The notes under the pieces are model-generated. The model was not told where the DNA came from. It saw only the letters and a program-made list of their open reading frames with translations, and did not search any database. A DNA stretch of 64,000 bases, from assembly GCF_002102345.1 (NCBI RefSeq), contig NZ_LQPP01000018.1, positions 62,001 to 126,000 of the forward strand. The letters are read 5' to 3'. How positions within the stretch are numbered: the stretch's first letter is position 1; each line of letters starts with the position of its first letter. This document shows positions 37,405 through 45,875 of the stretch, piece by piece. Position numbers and translations under genes: made by a program. This DNA is from Mycolicibacterium peregrinum (lineage in GTDB: Bacteria > Actinomycetota > Actinomycetes > Mycobacteriales > Mycobacteriaceae).

Positions 37405-38636
37405 GCAGGGCAGGCACATACCTCAAGCGGCCGTCCGGATACGACGCCGAGTTGCAGTCGGTGTTCCGGCCGATCTTCGCGCGGATCGCGGAAGACAACG
37501 TGGCACGCGAACGCGACCGGACGTTCCCGCACGAGCAGGTACGTTGGCTCGGCGACGCCGGGTTCGGCACTTTGCGAATCCCAGCGGAACAAGGCGGTTT
37601 TGGTGCCTCGCTGGAACAGACCTTCCTGTTGCTGGCCGAACTGGGGGAGGCCGATGCCAACGTCGCCCACATCTGGCGCAACCACCTGGCCTTCGTCGAG
37701 GACCGACTCAACGCCCCGGTGACCGAGGACAACAACACCTGGATCAAGCGTTTCCTGGCAGGCGAGTTCGTCGGCGGCGGCTGGACCGAGGCCAACAACG
37801 TCACGCTGGCCAACCTGGCCACCACGGTCACCGCCCAGGGTGACCACTGGCTGGTCTCGGGCGCGAAATACTATGCGACAGGCAGCCTTTACGCCGACTG
37901 GTTGGATGTACTCGGCCGCGGCGACGAAGGTGAGTTGTGGACGGCGCTGGTGCGCGCCGAGGATCCGGGGGTGACGCTGGTCGACGACTGGCGGGGGTTC
38001 GGGCAGCGCACCACCGCCAGCGGTTCGGCACGTTACGACGGGGCACGCGCTGAACCGGGCAATGTGTTCCCGGCGGCCGAGCGGTTCAGCTACCAGGCAC
38101 ACTTCTATCAGATCGCGATGCTCGCCGTGCTCACCGGAATCACCCGAGCGGTGCACCGGGATGGGACGGCTGCGCTACGCCGGCGCACCCGCAATTATCC
38201 GCAAGGTCTTGCCGAGGTGCCGGCCGAAGACGCTCAACTGTTGCAGGTGATCGGAGAGGTCTCGGCCGAGGCGTTCGGTGCCGAGGCGGCCCTGGGGCTG
38301 AGCGCACGCGCCCTCGACCGGATCGTGGCGGGCCGGCTGGCAGGCAGCGACGACCATGCCCGCGAGTTGTTGATAGACGCCGAGGTTGCCGTCGCACAGG
38401 CGCAACTGGTGATCATCGGATCGGCGCTCCGATCCACCACCAAGGTGTTCGACGCACTCGGAGCCTCCGGTGTGTCCGAAGAGCTTGGTCTGGACCGGCA
38501 TTGGCGCAACGCCCGCACATTGGCGTCTCACAATCCCGTGGTCTACAAGGCGCGCATCCTGGGAGACTGGTTCGTCAACGGCAAGGACCCGGTGGCCGAT
38601 CTGGTGAGCCGCGGCCGGGGCGGCCAGGGCAACTGA
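37401..38636 (+). CDS. Acyl-CoA dehydrogenase-fold flavin monooxygenase (DszC/SfnC-like)
   Basis: A 411-residue protein of the acyl-CoA dehydrogenase superfamily, nearer to the oxygenase branch (DszC, SfnC) than to true dehydrogenases: the context is monooxygenases rather than CoA ligases, and the usual catalytic glutamate region is not evident. Visible motifs are GFGTLRIPAEQGGFGAS (about residues 53-69) and WTEANNVTLANLATTVTAQG (about 128-147). It closes the operon, with ATG at 37401 overlapping the GNAT stop. Likely an FMNH2-dependent oxidation of a sulfur or nitrogen centre. Confidence 0.78.
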   Translation: MSRAGTYLKRPSGYDAELQSVFRPIFARIAEDNVARERDRTFPHEQVRWLGDAGFGTLRIPAEQGGFGASLEQTFLLLAELGEADANVAHIWRNHLAFVEDRLNAPVTEDNNTWIKRFLAGEFVGGGWTEANNVTLANLATTVTAQGDHWLVSGAKYYATGSLYADWLDVLGRGDEGELWTALVRAEDPGVTLVDDWRGFGQRTTASGSARYDGARAEPGNVFPAAERFSYQAHFYQIAMLAVLTGITRAVHRDGTAALRRRTRNYPQGLAEVPAEDAQLLQVIGEVSAEAFGAEAALGLSARALDRIVAGRLAGSDDHARELLIDAEVAVAQAQLVIIGSALRSTTKVFDALGASGVSEELGLDRHWRNARTLASHNPVVYKARILGDWFVNGKDPVADLVSRGRGGQGN

Positions 38637-38643
38637 GGCGTCG

Positions 38644-39558
38644 TCAGTCGACCTGCAGCACCGCCTTGCCCGCGACCTTGCGGTCGAGCAGGGCCTGTGC
38701 GGCGGCGGCGATGTTGCCCCACGAGTCGCGAAGACCGATCTGCGGGTCGAGTTCACCGTCGGCCACCAACGTCAGCAGATAGTCGAGATCAGCCTGGAAC
38801 GGTGCCCGAACGGTGAACGGCTCCAACCGTTTCCGGTTCCCGAGGCGCCGCTCGGCCTCGAAGTCGATCGTGGTCGGTTCGTTGGACGCCATCCCGATCG
38901 ACTGCACCGACCCTCCGTCGGACACCAGGCTGAAGGCCTGGGCCAAGAGCTTTCCGCCGACATTGTCGAGGACGCCGAACACCGGCTCGGTCACGCCGTC
39001 GAGCCCCACCACGACCTCGGACGCGCCCAACTCCTCCAGGCCTTCACCGCGCCCCGCACTGCCGACCGCGGCGATCACGTGCGCCCCGGCCCGTGCGGCC
39101 AGCTGCACCGCGAATCGGCCGACACCTCCGGACGCACCTGTGATGAGGACCCGGCGGCCCACCACCGGGCCGAGGGCGCGCAGCGCCTGCAGCGCCGTCA
39201 CGCCGGCCACCGGAAGGGCAGCACCCTCCTCGAACTCGACGAATTCGGGAAGCTCGGCGAGATTCTCGGTGGAGACCGCGCGGCGCTCGGCCCAGCCGGC
39301 CTCTCCGCTGAAGCCCACCACGCGCGTCCCGACAGCCGGTCCGGTCCCGTCGGCCGCGGCCCTGGCCACGATTCCCGCGCTGTCCCACCCCGGTACTTCG
39401 CCGGGGCGGCGCATCTGATCGATGAAGTGCACCTCGCCGAAGTTCAGCGCGATCGCATGCACGTCGATCAGCGCCTGAGAGTCGGCGACCGAAGGTTCGG
39501 CCACCTCGTCGAACCGGAGGTTTGCAGGAGCTTGCGGGTCGTAGACGAGGGCTCGCAT
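38644..39558 (-). CDS. Zinc-independent quinone oxidoreductase-like MDR protein
   Basis: A 304-residue medium-chain reductase. The GroES-like part starts MRALVYDPQAPANLRFDEVA, and the nucleotide site is RRVLITGASGGVGRFAVQLA (about residues 125-144). No structural zinc cysteines are visible, so it belongs to the quinone oxidoreductase/enoyl reductase side of the family. I chose ATG at 39558; a start 42 bases upstream is possible. It converges on the DszC-like gene with eight bases between and is divergent from the methyltransferase. The substrate is unknown. Confidence 0.8.
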   Translation of the reverse strand: MRALVYDPQAPANLRFDEVAEPSVADSQALIDVHAIALNFGEVHFIDQMRRPGEVPGWDSAGIVARAAADGTGPAVGTRVVGFSGEAGWAERRAVSTENLAELPEFVEFEEGAALPVAGVTALQALRALGPVVGRRVLITGASGGVGRFAVQLAARAGAHVIAAVGSAGRGEGLEELGASEVVVGLDGVTEPVFGVLDNVGGKLLAQAFSLVSDGGSVQSIGMASNEPTTIDFEAERRLGNRKRLEPFTVRAPFQADLDYLLTLVADGELDPQIGLRDSWGNIAAAAQALLDRKVAGKAVLQVD

Positions 39559-39612
39559 GAAGGGGCTAACCCCGAACGGTTTGGCGCTATTCCCTCCCAT
39601 AGGGTGGCCGAC

Positions 39613-40170
39613 GTGAGCCAGAAGGACCGCATCCGCTGGGACGCGGCCTATGCCGACCGGGAGCCGGACCGAGTGCCGGCCCTACCCGAGGTGTTCAGCG
39701 GTCACGCCGAGGAGTTTCCCGCATCCGGGTCGGCCCTCGACGTCGCCTGCGGGTCAGGTCGGGCCGCGGTGTGGCTGGCCCAGCGCGGGCTGACCGTTTA
39801 TGGCGTCGATGTCTCCGCCGTGGCGATCACCCAGGCGAGGGCGACGGCCGCACGTTACGGAGTGGCAGAGCGCTGCCATGTCGAGGTGGCCGACCTCGAC
39901 GGCGGCCTACCTTTCGGGCCTCAGGTCGACGTGGTGCTGTGTCACCGCTTCCGCGACCCCGGGCTGTACCCGGCGCTGGCGGCCCGCCTGCGGCCGGGCG
40001 GCCTGCTCGCGATCTGCGTGCTCAGCGAGGTCGGTGCGGAGGCGGGCCGATTCCGGGCCACCCCCGGTGAACTCGAGGCGGCCTTTGCCGGTCTTGAGAC
40101 GCTGGCCGCGTACGAGGGTGACGGGGAGGCCTGGCTGATGGCACGGTCACCGGTCACCGGACGGCGCTGA
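39613..40170 (+). CDS. SAM-dependent methyltransferase
   Basis: A 185-residue class I methyltransferase. Motif I is ALDVACGSGRAAVWLAQRG (about residues 44-62), followed by VYGVDVSAVAI and AARLRPGGLLAICVLSE. It is the short UbiE/TehB-like type, with no substrate domain beyond the core. GTG at 39613 is the preferred start, GTG at 39604 an alternative. Its 3' end overlaps the ANTAR gene on the other strand by 17 bases. Confidence 0.78.
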   Translation: MSQKDRIRWDAAYADREPDRVPALPEVFSGHAEEFPASGSALDVACGSGRAAVWLAQRGLTVYGVDVSAVAITQARATAARYGVAERCHVEVADLDGGLPFGPQVDVVLCHRFRDPGLYPALAARLRPGGLLAICVLSEVGAEAGRFRATPGELEAAFAGLETLAAYEGDGEAWLMARSPVTGRR

Positions 40171-40459
40171 TGGGCACCCGCCGGGCCTGCGCGAGCAGCT
40201 CACCCCAGGCGTTGAACGCCTCGGCGTACTCCGCCGTGGTGCCCGAGCTGCCGCCGGCGAGGTCGACCAACGCCCTTGCGATGCTGCCGATTCCGATGCC
40301 GGTGCGCTGTACGACCCGCACCAGTTCGGCGAAGGCCTGATCGGGCGCGCAACCGCGCAGGGCGACCAGAACACCGATCGCCACGTCGATCTTGATGCGG
40401 GAAGTGTCGTCTGCACGGAGGCGGCTGTAGCTCATGACCTGATGGTGCTCGCTCTGCAT
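40154..40459 (-). CDS. ANTAR-domain protein
   Basis: A protein of about 101 residues, or 93 if it starts at ATG 40435. It is almost entirely an ANTAR-like helical domain: KIDVAIGVLVALRGCAPDQAFAEL, then VVQRTGIGIGSIARALVDLA. ANTAR domains bind paired hairpins in nascent RNA and prevent transcription termination. No GAF or receiver domain is attached and no sensor kinase gene is adjacent, so it is an orphan whose input is unknown. Confidence 0.72.
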   Translation of the reverse strand: MQSEHHQVMSYSRLRADDTSRIKIDVAIGVLVALRGCAPDQAFAELVRVVQRTGIGIGSIARALVDLAGGSSGTTAEYAEAFNAWGELLAQARRVPISAVR

Positions 40460-40529
40460 TGGGGGATCCAGAGATCCGCGCACGCTGATTGTGTCCGGTG
40501 AGACATGACCGGTCGGCGACAATAACCAT

Positions 40530-41231
40530 ATGTCCCACCGCACCGTGATGGTAGGTCTGGCCACCGTGGCATTGCTGACGGCGGGATGCGCGCAGATGGT
40601 CGACGGTGATGCCGTGAGAGCGCAGGACTCTGTCCCGGTGGTCGACGAGCCGCTCACCGAGTCCGCACTCGAGGATGTCCTGCTGTCTCCCGAGGAGGCT
40701 GACGAGATCATCGGCGTGGCGGGACTGGAAGCCATGGAAACCCGCGACATCAGCGACACGCTGAACGTCAACCGCAACAAACTGTCTGAGGAAGATTGCC
40801 GCGCAGCGGTTTTCGGGGCCCAGGAGGCGGTATACGCGGATTCAGGATGGACCGCGGTGCGTGATCAGGTGCTGACCACACCGGAATCCAGACAGAGCGT
40901 GGAACAGACGGTGGTGCTGTATCCGTCTGGCGATGAGGCGCGCCGATTCTTCGACTCGTCGCGGCAATCGTGGCAGGAATGTGCCGGCCGCACGATCTCC
41001 ATCGGTACCGGAGATGCGGCGACGCACTGGGATATCGCCGATGTGGTCGCCGACAAATACCTGTTCACTCAGTTCTCTACCGAACAGCAACAGACCGAGT
41101 GGCCGTGCGATCACGCGCTGGCGGTGGCCGCCAACGTCGTCTTCGAAACCTGGGCGTGTGGGGTCGGGGTCGATGGCAACCAGGCCGCCGCCCTCGCACT
41201 GCACATGGCTGACAAGGCGGCGGCCCAATAG
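40530..41231 (+). CDS. lppR: Lipoprotein LppR, PknH sensor-domain family
   Basis: A 233-residue lipoprotein with the lipobox LLTAGC (Cys20). The exported part resembles the extracellular sensor domain of PknH: paired cysteines (EEDCRAAVFG, WQECAGRT, EWPCDHAL, ETWACGVG) are placed as in that fold. It matches Rv2403c downstream of lepA and next to the trehalase gene. The ligand is unknown. Its stop lies 13 bases from the convergent trehalase stop. Confidence 0.85.
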   Translation: MSHRTVMVGLATVALLTAGCAQMVDGDAVRAQDSVPVVDEPLTESALEDVLLSPEEADEIIGVAGLEAMETRDISDTLNVNRNKLSEEDCRAAVFGAQEAVYADSGWTAVRDQVLTTPESRQSVEQTVVLYPSGDEARRFFDSSRQSWQECAGRTISIGTGDAATHWDIADVVADKYLFTQFSTEQQQTEWPCDHALAVAANVVFETWACGVGVDGNQAAALALHMADKAAAQ

Positions 41232-41244
41232 CCGGTGCTAGGCC

Positions 41245-43275
41245 CTACATCGGTGCGTTGGCGGGCTGGAAGACCCCGGAACTGTCGGACTCCTCCTCGG
41301 CGCGGATGACGTGCACCACCGCGTTGATCAGGGCCAGGTGGGTGAATGCCTGCGGGAAGTTACCCAGGTGGCGGCCGGTCCGGGGCTCGATCTCCTCGGC
41401 GTACAGGTGCAACGGGCTGGCGAACGAGAGCAACCGCTCGAGCAGGTGCTTGGCCCGGCTCACCTCACCGATCTCGACGAGCGCCGATACCAGCCAGAAC
41501 GAGCAGATGGTGAACGTGCCCTCTTCGCCGGACAGCCCGTCGTCGGTCTCCTCGACCCGGTAGCGCAGCACGAGGCCGTCCTCGGTGAGTTCGTCGGCGA
41601 TCGCCAGCACCGTGGCCCGTACCCGCGGATCGTCCGACGGCAGGAACCGCGTCAACACCGCCAGCAGCAGCGAGGCGTCCAGCGCATCGTCGTTGTAGCG
41701 CTGGGTCAACACACCGCGGGAGTCCACGCCGCGGGCCAGGACGTCGGCCTTGATCTCCTCGGCGATCGCGCGCCACTGCTGCGCGTAGCTCTTCTCGCCC
41801 TGCAGCTCGGCCAGCTTCGAACCGCGGTCAAGCGCCACCCAACACATGATCTTGCTGGAGGTGAAGTGCTGCGGCTCGCCGCGCACCTCCCAGATGCCCC
41901 GGTCGGGCTCCTTCCAGTGCTTGATCGCTTCCTCGACCTGGTTTTTCAGCACCGGCCACAGCGCCTCGGGAATCTGTTCGCGCGACTTGGCGTGCAGGTA
42001 CACCGAATCGAGCATGGTGCCCCAGATGTCGTGCTGCATCTGGTTGTAGGCCCCGTTGCCGATCCGCACCGGCCGGGCGTTGTCGTAACCCGAAAGGTGA
42101 TGCAGTTCTTCTTCGACCAGACTGCGCTCACCGCCGACGCCGTACATCACCTGCAGCGGGTGGCGTTCACCGTTGTTGGCGCCGGACACGTCGGCGATGA
42201 ACGAGAAGAAATCATCGGCTTCCCGGTCCAGCCCGAGGGTGTACAGACCCCACAGCGCGAACGTGGAGTCCCGGATCCACGAGTAGCGGTAATCCCAGTT
42301 ACGTTCTCCCTGAGGGGTTTCCGGCAGCGACGTGGTGGGTGCGGCGAGCAGGGCGCCGGTCGGCGAGTAGGTCAGGCCCTTCAGCGTCAGCGCGCTGCGC
42401 TGCAGGTATGACCGCCACGGGTGGTCGGGGAAGTCGCCGATGTTGATCCATTGCCGCCACGACTCACTGGTCTTCCACATCTTGTCCGAGGCCTCTTCGA
42501 AGGTCTGCGGGGCGGGATGTTTGGACCAGCTCAGTGCGACGAACACGTTGTCGCCCTCGGTGAGCCGGGTACGGGCGCGGGCCTCCCGGCCCTCGATGCC
42601 GATCCGAAGGTTGGTGGTGAGCCGCATCGTGGGGTGCGAGTCGGGGTTGCGGCTGGCGCGTGCGATGGCTTCGCCGTAGGCCGGGCCGGAGTACTCCCAC
42701 GAGGCGCTGACGCGGTGGTAGTCGAAGGCCGGTTCGCAGTTCATCACCAGTTCGACGGTGCCGCTGACACAGCGGACCGTGCGTAGCAGGATGTGCTCGG
42801 CGTCCCAGTCCATGGGGGTGCGCCGGTGGGTGCGTGACCGGGTGTCGATGTCATGCCACGGACCCATCACCAGGGCGTCGCGCACGATCAGCCAGCCGGT
42901 GTGGGTCTGCCAGGTGGTCTCCAGGATCAGGCTGCCCGGCAGGTAGCGCCGCGCCGAGGGAACGGTCACCCCGTAGGGGCCGAGCCGGAAGTGGCCCGCA
43001 TTGCGATCCAGGATCGCGCCGAACACGCTCGGAGAGTCGGGCCGGGGGACGCACAGCCACTCCACGGACCCGGCCGAGGAGATCAGGCAGGTGTTCTCGC
43101 AGTCGGACAGGAAGCCGTAGTCGGCGATCGGCGGGAAAGGGTTCCGTAGCGACGCGCCCGACGAGTACGGCACAGGTGCCGTCGCCGTGAGCGGCGTCTC
43201 GGGGGTCTTCGAGGTGTCAGGGGTCTTGTCGAGTGCCGCGACGACATCCGTGGGCTCGGTGTGTTGCAGAACCAT
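41245..43275 (-). CDS. Trehalase, glycoside hydrolase family 15
   Basis: A 676-residue GH15 enzyme equivalent to Rv2402, whose M. smegmatis relative has been shown to be a trehalase cleaving trehalose to two glucoses. The N-terminal super-beta-sandwich starts near residue 45 (PPIADYGFLSDCENTCLIS), and the catalytic (alpha/alpha)6 barrel contains GERNWDYRYSWIRDSTFALWG (about residues 330-350). I chose ATG at 43275; a GTG two codons upstream is in frame. There is no signal peptide, so the enzyme is cytoplasmic, where it can control trehalose levels. Confidence 0.9.
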   Translation of the reverse strand: MVLQHTEPTDVVAALDKTPDTSKTPETPLTATAPVPYSSGASLRNPFPPIADYGFLSDCENTCLISSAGSVEWLCVPRPDSPSVFGAILDRNAGHFRLGPYGVTVPSARRYLPGSLILETTWQTHTGWLIVRDALVMGPWHDIDTRSRTHRRTPMDWDAEHILLRTVRCVSGTVELVMNCEPAFDYHRVSASWEYSGPAYGEAIARASRNPDSHPTMRLTTNLRIGIEGREARARTRLTEGDNVFVALSWSKHPAPQTFEEASDKMWKTSESWRQWINIGDFPDHPWRSYLQRSALTLKGLTYSPTGALLAAPTTSLPETPQGERNWDYRYSWIRDSTFALWGLYTLGLDREADDFFSFIADVSGANNGERHPLQVMYGVGGERSLVEEELHHLSGYDNARPVRIGNGAYNQMQHDIWGTMLDSVYLHAKSREQIPEALWPVLKNQVEEAIKHWKEPDRGIWEVRGEPQHFTSSKIMCWVALDRGSKLAELQGEKSYAQQWRAIAEEIKADVLARGVDSRGVLTQRYNDDALDASLLLAVLTRFLPSDDPRVRATVLAIADELTEDGLVLRYRVEETDDGLSGEEGTFTICSFWLVSALVEIGEVSRAKHLLERLLSFASPLHLYAEEIEPRTGRHLGNFPQAFTHLALINAVVHVIRAEEESDSSGVFQPANAPM

Positions 43276-43390
43276 CCGCACATCATCATCTGCGGATACG
43301 GGTGCCGTCTACCCGAGACACGCGTGTCGAACGTTACTGGTGCGACGGGATGAAGACGGGGTGCTGTGAGCGATCGCCTACGCTTGCCCC

Positions 43391-43594
43391 ATGGCGGCAA
43401 TCCTGAACTGGTGGGACGGCGTCGAACTGTGGCTGACCGGGCTGCCGTTCGTCGTGCAGACCGCGGTGGTGATGCCGGTGGTGCTGGCGTTGGCCTATGG
43501 CATCGCGGTGGTGCTCGACGGCGCGCTGGGCTGGGGAAGTACCGGGCTGCGCTGGTTGCGCCACGCCCCGGCGGACGAGGTGGAATCGGAGTGA
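43391..43594 (+). CDS. Small membrane protein (Rv2401A-like)
   Basis: A 67-residue protein with one long hydrophobic stretch (about residues 17-46) flanked by a tryptophan-rich start (ILNWWDGVELW) and an acidic tail. It lies between the trehalase and sulfate transport genes, where M. tuberculosis has a similarly small annotated membrane protein. The stop overlaps a GTG that starts an even smaller hydrophobic ORF. The function is unknown. Confidence 0.65.
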   Translation: MAAILNWWDGVELWLTGLPFVVQTAVVMPVVLALAYGIAVVLDGALGWGSTGLRWLRHAPADEVESE

Positions 43595-43677
43595 ACGGTA
43601 TGCCGCGCTCACGTGTCACGTTGATCTTGATTCTGCTGGTTGTCCTGGTCATCGTGATGTGGTTGCTGACCCGCTAG
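43591..43677 (+). CDS. Tiny single-pass hydrophobic peptide
   Basis: A possible 28-residue ORF (25 if ATG 43600 is used). It consists of a short basic start followed by an unbroken hydrophobic helix, VTLILILLVVLVIVMWLL, and ends LTR. Its GTG overlaps the stop of the preceding 67-residue membrane protein gene by GTGA, the pattern of coupled translation. It is too short for similarity to be judged. The membrane-segment composition makes it more than a random frame, but expression is unproven. Confidence 0.4.
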   Translation: MNGMPRSRVTLILILLVVLVIVMWLLTR

Positions 43678-43720
43678 CGGGGACACCCATCGCTCGACGG
43701 GCACGACGCCGGAATTCTGT

Positions 43721-43726
43721 TATTCT
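43721..43726 (+). promoter_or_regulatory. Probable -10 box for the subI leader
   Basis: TATTCT ends seven bases before the ATG of the cysteine-codon leader ORF at 43734. That spacing places the transcription start at or next to the A of ATG, as for the leaderless mRNAs common in mycobacteria. No clear -35 box is seen. Confidence 0.5.
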
Positions 43727-43733
43727 TCGCGCC

Positions 43734-43826
43734 ATGCATTCAGCGTCCGGCAAGACTGAGAGCCATGTCTTGGCTCTCATTGCCGTGGGTTCGTGCGCTG
43801 TTGCTGACGTCGCCTGTTGTCGCTGA
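43734..43826 (+). CDS. Polycysteine leader peptide upstream of subI
   Basis: A 30-residue ORF ending ADVACCR, with cysteine codons at positions 21, 28 and 29. It lies 130 bases before subI, with a -10 box correctly placed for leaderless translation. In M. smegmatis, leaderless polycysteine ORFs in front of sulfur assimilation operons act as cysteine-responsive attenuators: with ample cysteine they are translated through and the downstream genes are kept low, while slow reading of Cys codons raises expression. In the following leader, CCTTTC (43904-43909) can pair with GAAAGG (43945-43950), which is part of the subI ribosome binding site. Confidence 0.8.
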   Translation: MHSASGKTESHVLALIAVGSCAVADVACCR

Positions 43827-43956
43827 CTCCAACCCGTCCGCGGTTTGGTGTCGGTGGCGGTTCTGCGCCCGGATGCTGTTCTCTTGCCTCCTCGCCTCCC
43901 TCGCCTTTCCGCATGACGGACCTCGCAATGTCCGCTGTCCGCAAGAAAGGTCCTCA

Positions 43957-45000
43957 GTGCCCGTTAACAAGCCCAATCTCAGTAAGTTCTGGCGTACTGC
44001 CACCGTCCTGGCCACCACCGGCGTGCTCGCGGTGGGTTGCGCCGGCGGGGCCAGCGATGTCGCCGGTGGCGACCAGGGCGCCGAGAATGCCGACACCACG
44101 CTGACTCTGGTCGCCTACGCCGTGCCCGAACCGGGCTGGAGCAAGATCATCCCGGCCTTCGCCGCCAGCGAGGAAGGCAAGGGCGTTGCAGTGCGGACGT
44201 CCTACGGCGCATCGGGCGACCAGTCGCGGGCCGTGGCAGACGGCAAGCCGGCCGACATCGTGAACTTCTCGGTCGAACCCGATGTGACCCGGTTGGTCAA
44301 GGCCGACAAGGTGGCCGACGACTGGAGCGCAGGCAATACGAAGGGTGTGCCGTTCGGTTCTGTGGTGTCATTGGTGGTGCGCAAGGGTAACCCCAAGGGC
44401 ATCAAGGACTGGGATGACCTGCTGCAACCCGGGCTCGAGGTCGTCACCCCGAGTCCGCTGAGCTCGGGTTCGGCCAAGTGGAACCTGCTGGCGCCCTATG
44501 CGGCGAAGAGCAACGGCGGCAAAGACTCCGCAGCCGGTCTCGACTTCGTGAACAAGCTGGTTACCGAGCACGTCAAGACCCGACCGGGCTCGGGCCGTGA
44601 GGCCACCGATGTGTTCCTGCAGGGCACCGGGGACGTGCTGATCAGCTACGAGAACGAGGCGATCAACGTCGAGCGGCAGGGCAAGGACGTCGAGCACGTG
44701 AACCCGCCGCAGACCTTCAAGATCGAGAACCCGGTGGCGGTCGTCAAGACCAGTGCCCACGCCGACAAGGCCAAGGCTCTGGAGAACTTCCTGTTCACCG
44801 CCGAGGGGCAGAAGCTGTGGGCCGAGGCCGGATTCCGTCCGGTCGACCCGGCGGTGGCGGCGGACTTCACCAAGGACTTCCCGACGCCGGAGAAGCTGTG
44901 GACGGTCGCCGATCTCGGCGGATGGAAAGAGGTCGACCCGGCGTTGTTCGACAAGGACAACGGCTCGATCACCAAGATCTACAAGCAGGCGACTGGATGA
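43957..45000 (+). CDS. subI: Sulfate-binding lipoprotein
   Basis: A 347-residue sulfate/thiosulfate ABC importer binding protein. The signal peptide ends in LAVGC (about Cys28), followed by TLTLVAYAVPEPGWSKIIPA, and the SYGASGDQSRAV and GDVLISYENEAI segments are typical of the Sbp/CysP family. GTG at 43957 is seven bases behind AAGAAAGG. The frame is open upstream through the leader but that part is unlikely to be translated. Expression is probably attenuated by the leader ORF at 43734. The stop overlaps cysT (ATGA). Confidence 0.94.
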   Translation: MPVNKPNLSKFWRTATVLATTGVLAVGCAGGASDVAGGDQGAENADTTLTLVAYAVPEPGWSKIIPAFAASEEGKGVAVRTSYGASGDQSRAVADGKPADIVNFSVEPDVTRLVKADKVADDWSAGNTKGVPFGSVVSLVVRKGNPKGIKDWDDLLQPGLEVVTPSPLSSGSAKWNLLAPYAAKSNGGKDSAAGLDFVNKLVTEHVKTRPGSGREATDVFLQGTGDVLISYENEAINVERQGKDVEHVNPPQTFKIENPVAVVKTSAHADKAKALENFLFTAEGQKLWAEAGFRPVDPAVAADFTKDFPTPEKLWTVADLGGWKEVDPALFDKDNGSITKIYKQATG

Positions 45001-45875
45001 CATCAGTAACGCAGACCGATGCAGCCGAACCTGGTTCGGCTGTGCCCGCGCCGGGGGATTCCACCCCCGGCGCGCGGCCCGGCCGCTACGGCAGCACCTC
45101 GCTGCGCGTGGGGGCGGCCTCGATCTGGTTGAGCGTCATCGTGTTGCTGCCGTTGGCGGCGATCCTGTGGCAGGCGGCCGGCGGTGGGTGGAATGCCTTC
45201 TGGGTGGCGGTCACTTCCAACGCAGCCCTGGAATCGTTTCGGGTGACACTGACCATCTCGGCCGGCGTGACGGTGGTCAACATCTTCTTCGGCCTGGTGG
45301 TGGCGTGGGTGCTCACCCGCGACGACTTCCCCGGTAAACGGCTGGTCGACTCGGTGATCGACCTGCCGTTCGCCCTGCCGACGATCGTGGCGAGCCTGGT
45401 GATGCTGGCGCTGTACGGTCCGGCCAGCCCGGTCGGGTTGCACCTGCAGCACACCAAGTGGGGTGTGGGCATCGCCCTGCTGTTCGTCACGCTGCCGTTC
45501 GTGGTGCGCTCGGTGCAGCCGGTGTTGCTCGAGCTCGACCAGGAGACCGAGGAGGCGGCCGCCTCGTTGGGCGCCAGCAATCGGGTCATCTTCGTCAAGG
45601 TGATCCTGCCGGCGTTGCTGCCCGCCCTGCTGTCCGGGGCGGGTCTGGCGTTCTCGCGGGCCATCGGTGAATTCGGTTCCGTGGTGCTGATCGGTGGCGC
45701 CGTCCCCGGTGAGACCGAGGTGTCGTCGCAGTGGATCCGGACCCTGATCGAGAACGACGATCGCACCGGCGCCGCGGCGATCTCCATTGTGCTGCTGGTG
45801 ATCTCGTTCCTGGTGCTGTTCGTGTTGCGGGCGGTGGGCTCGCGTGCCGCCAAACGTGAGGAGCTTTCGGCATGA
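44997..45875 (+). CDS. cysT: Sulfate ABC transporter permease CysT
   Basis: A 292-residue permease, one half of the sulfate/thiosulfate channel. A hydrophilic N-terminal tail of about 37 residues is followed by six membrane segments. The EAA loop is DQETEEAAASLGASNRVIFV (about residues 181-200), then ILPALLPALLSGAGLAFSRA and GEFGSVVLIGG, typical of CysT/CysU. ATG at 44997 overlaps the subI stop, and the stop overlaps the cysW start. Confidence 0.94.
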   Translation: MTSVTQTDAAEPGSAVPAPGDSTPGARPGRYGSTSLRVGAASIWLSVIVLLPLAAILWQAAGGGWNAFWVAVTSNAALESFRVTLTISAGVTVVNIFFGLVVAWVLTRDDFPGKRLVDSVIDLPFALPTIVASLVMLALYGPASPVGLHLQHTKWGVGIALLFVTLPFVVRSVQPVLLELDQETEEAAASLGASNRVIFVKVILPALLPALLSGAGLAFSRAIGEFGSVVLIGGAVPGETEVSSQWIRTLIENDDRTGAAAISIVLLVISFLVLFVLRAVGSRAAKREELSA

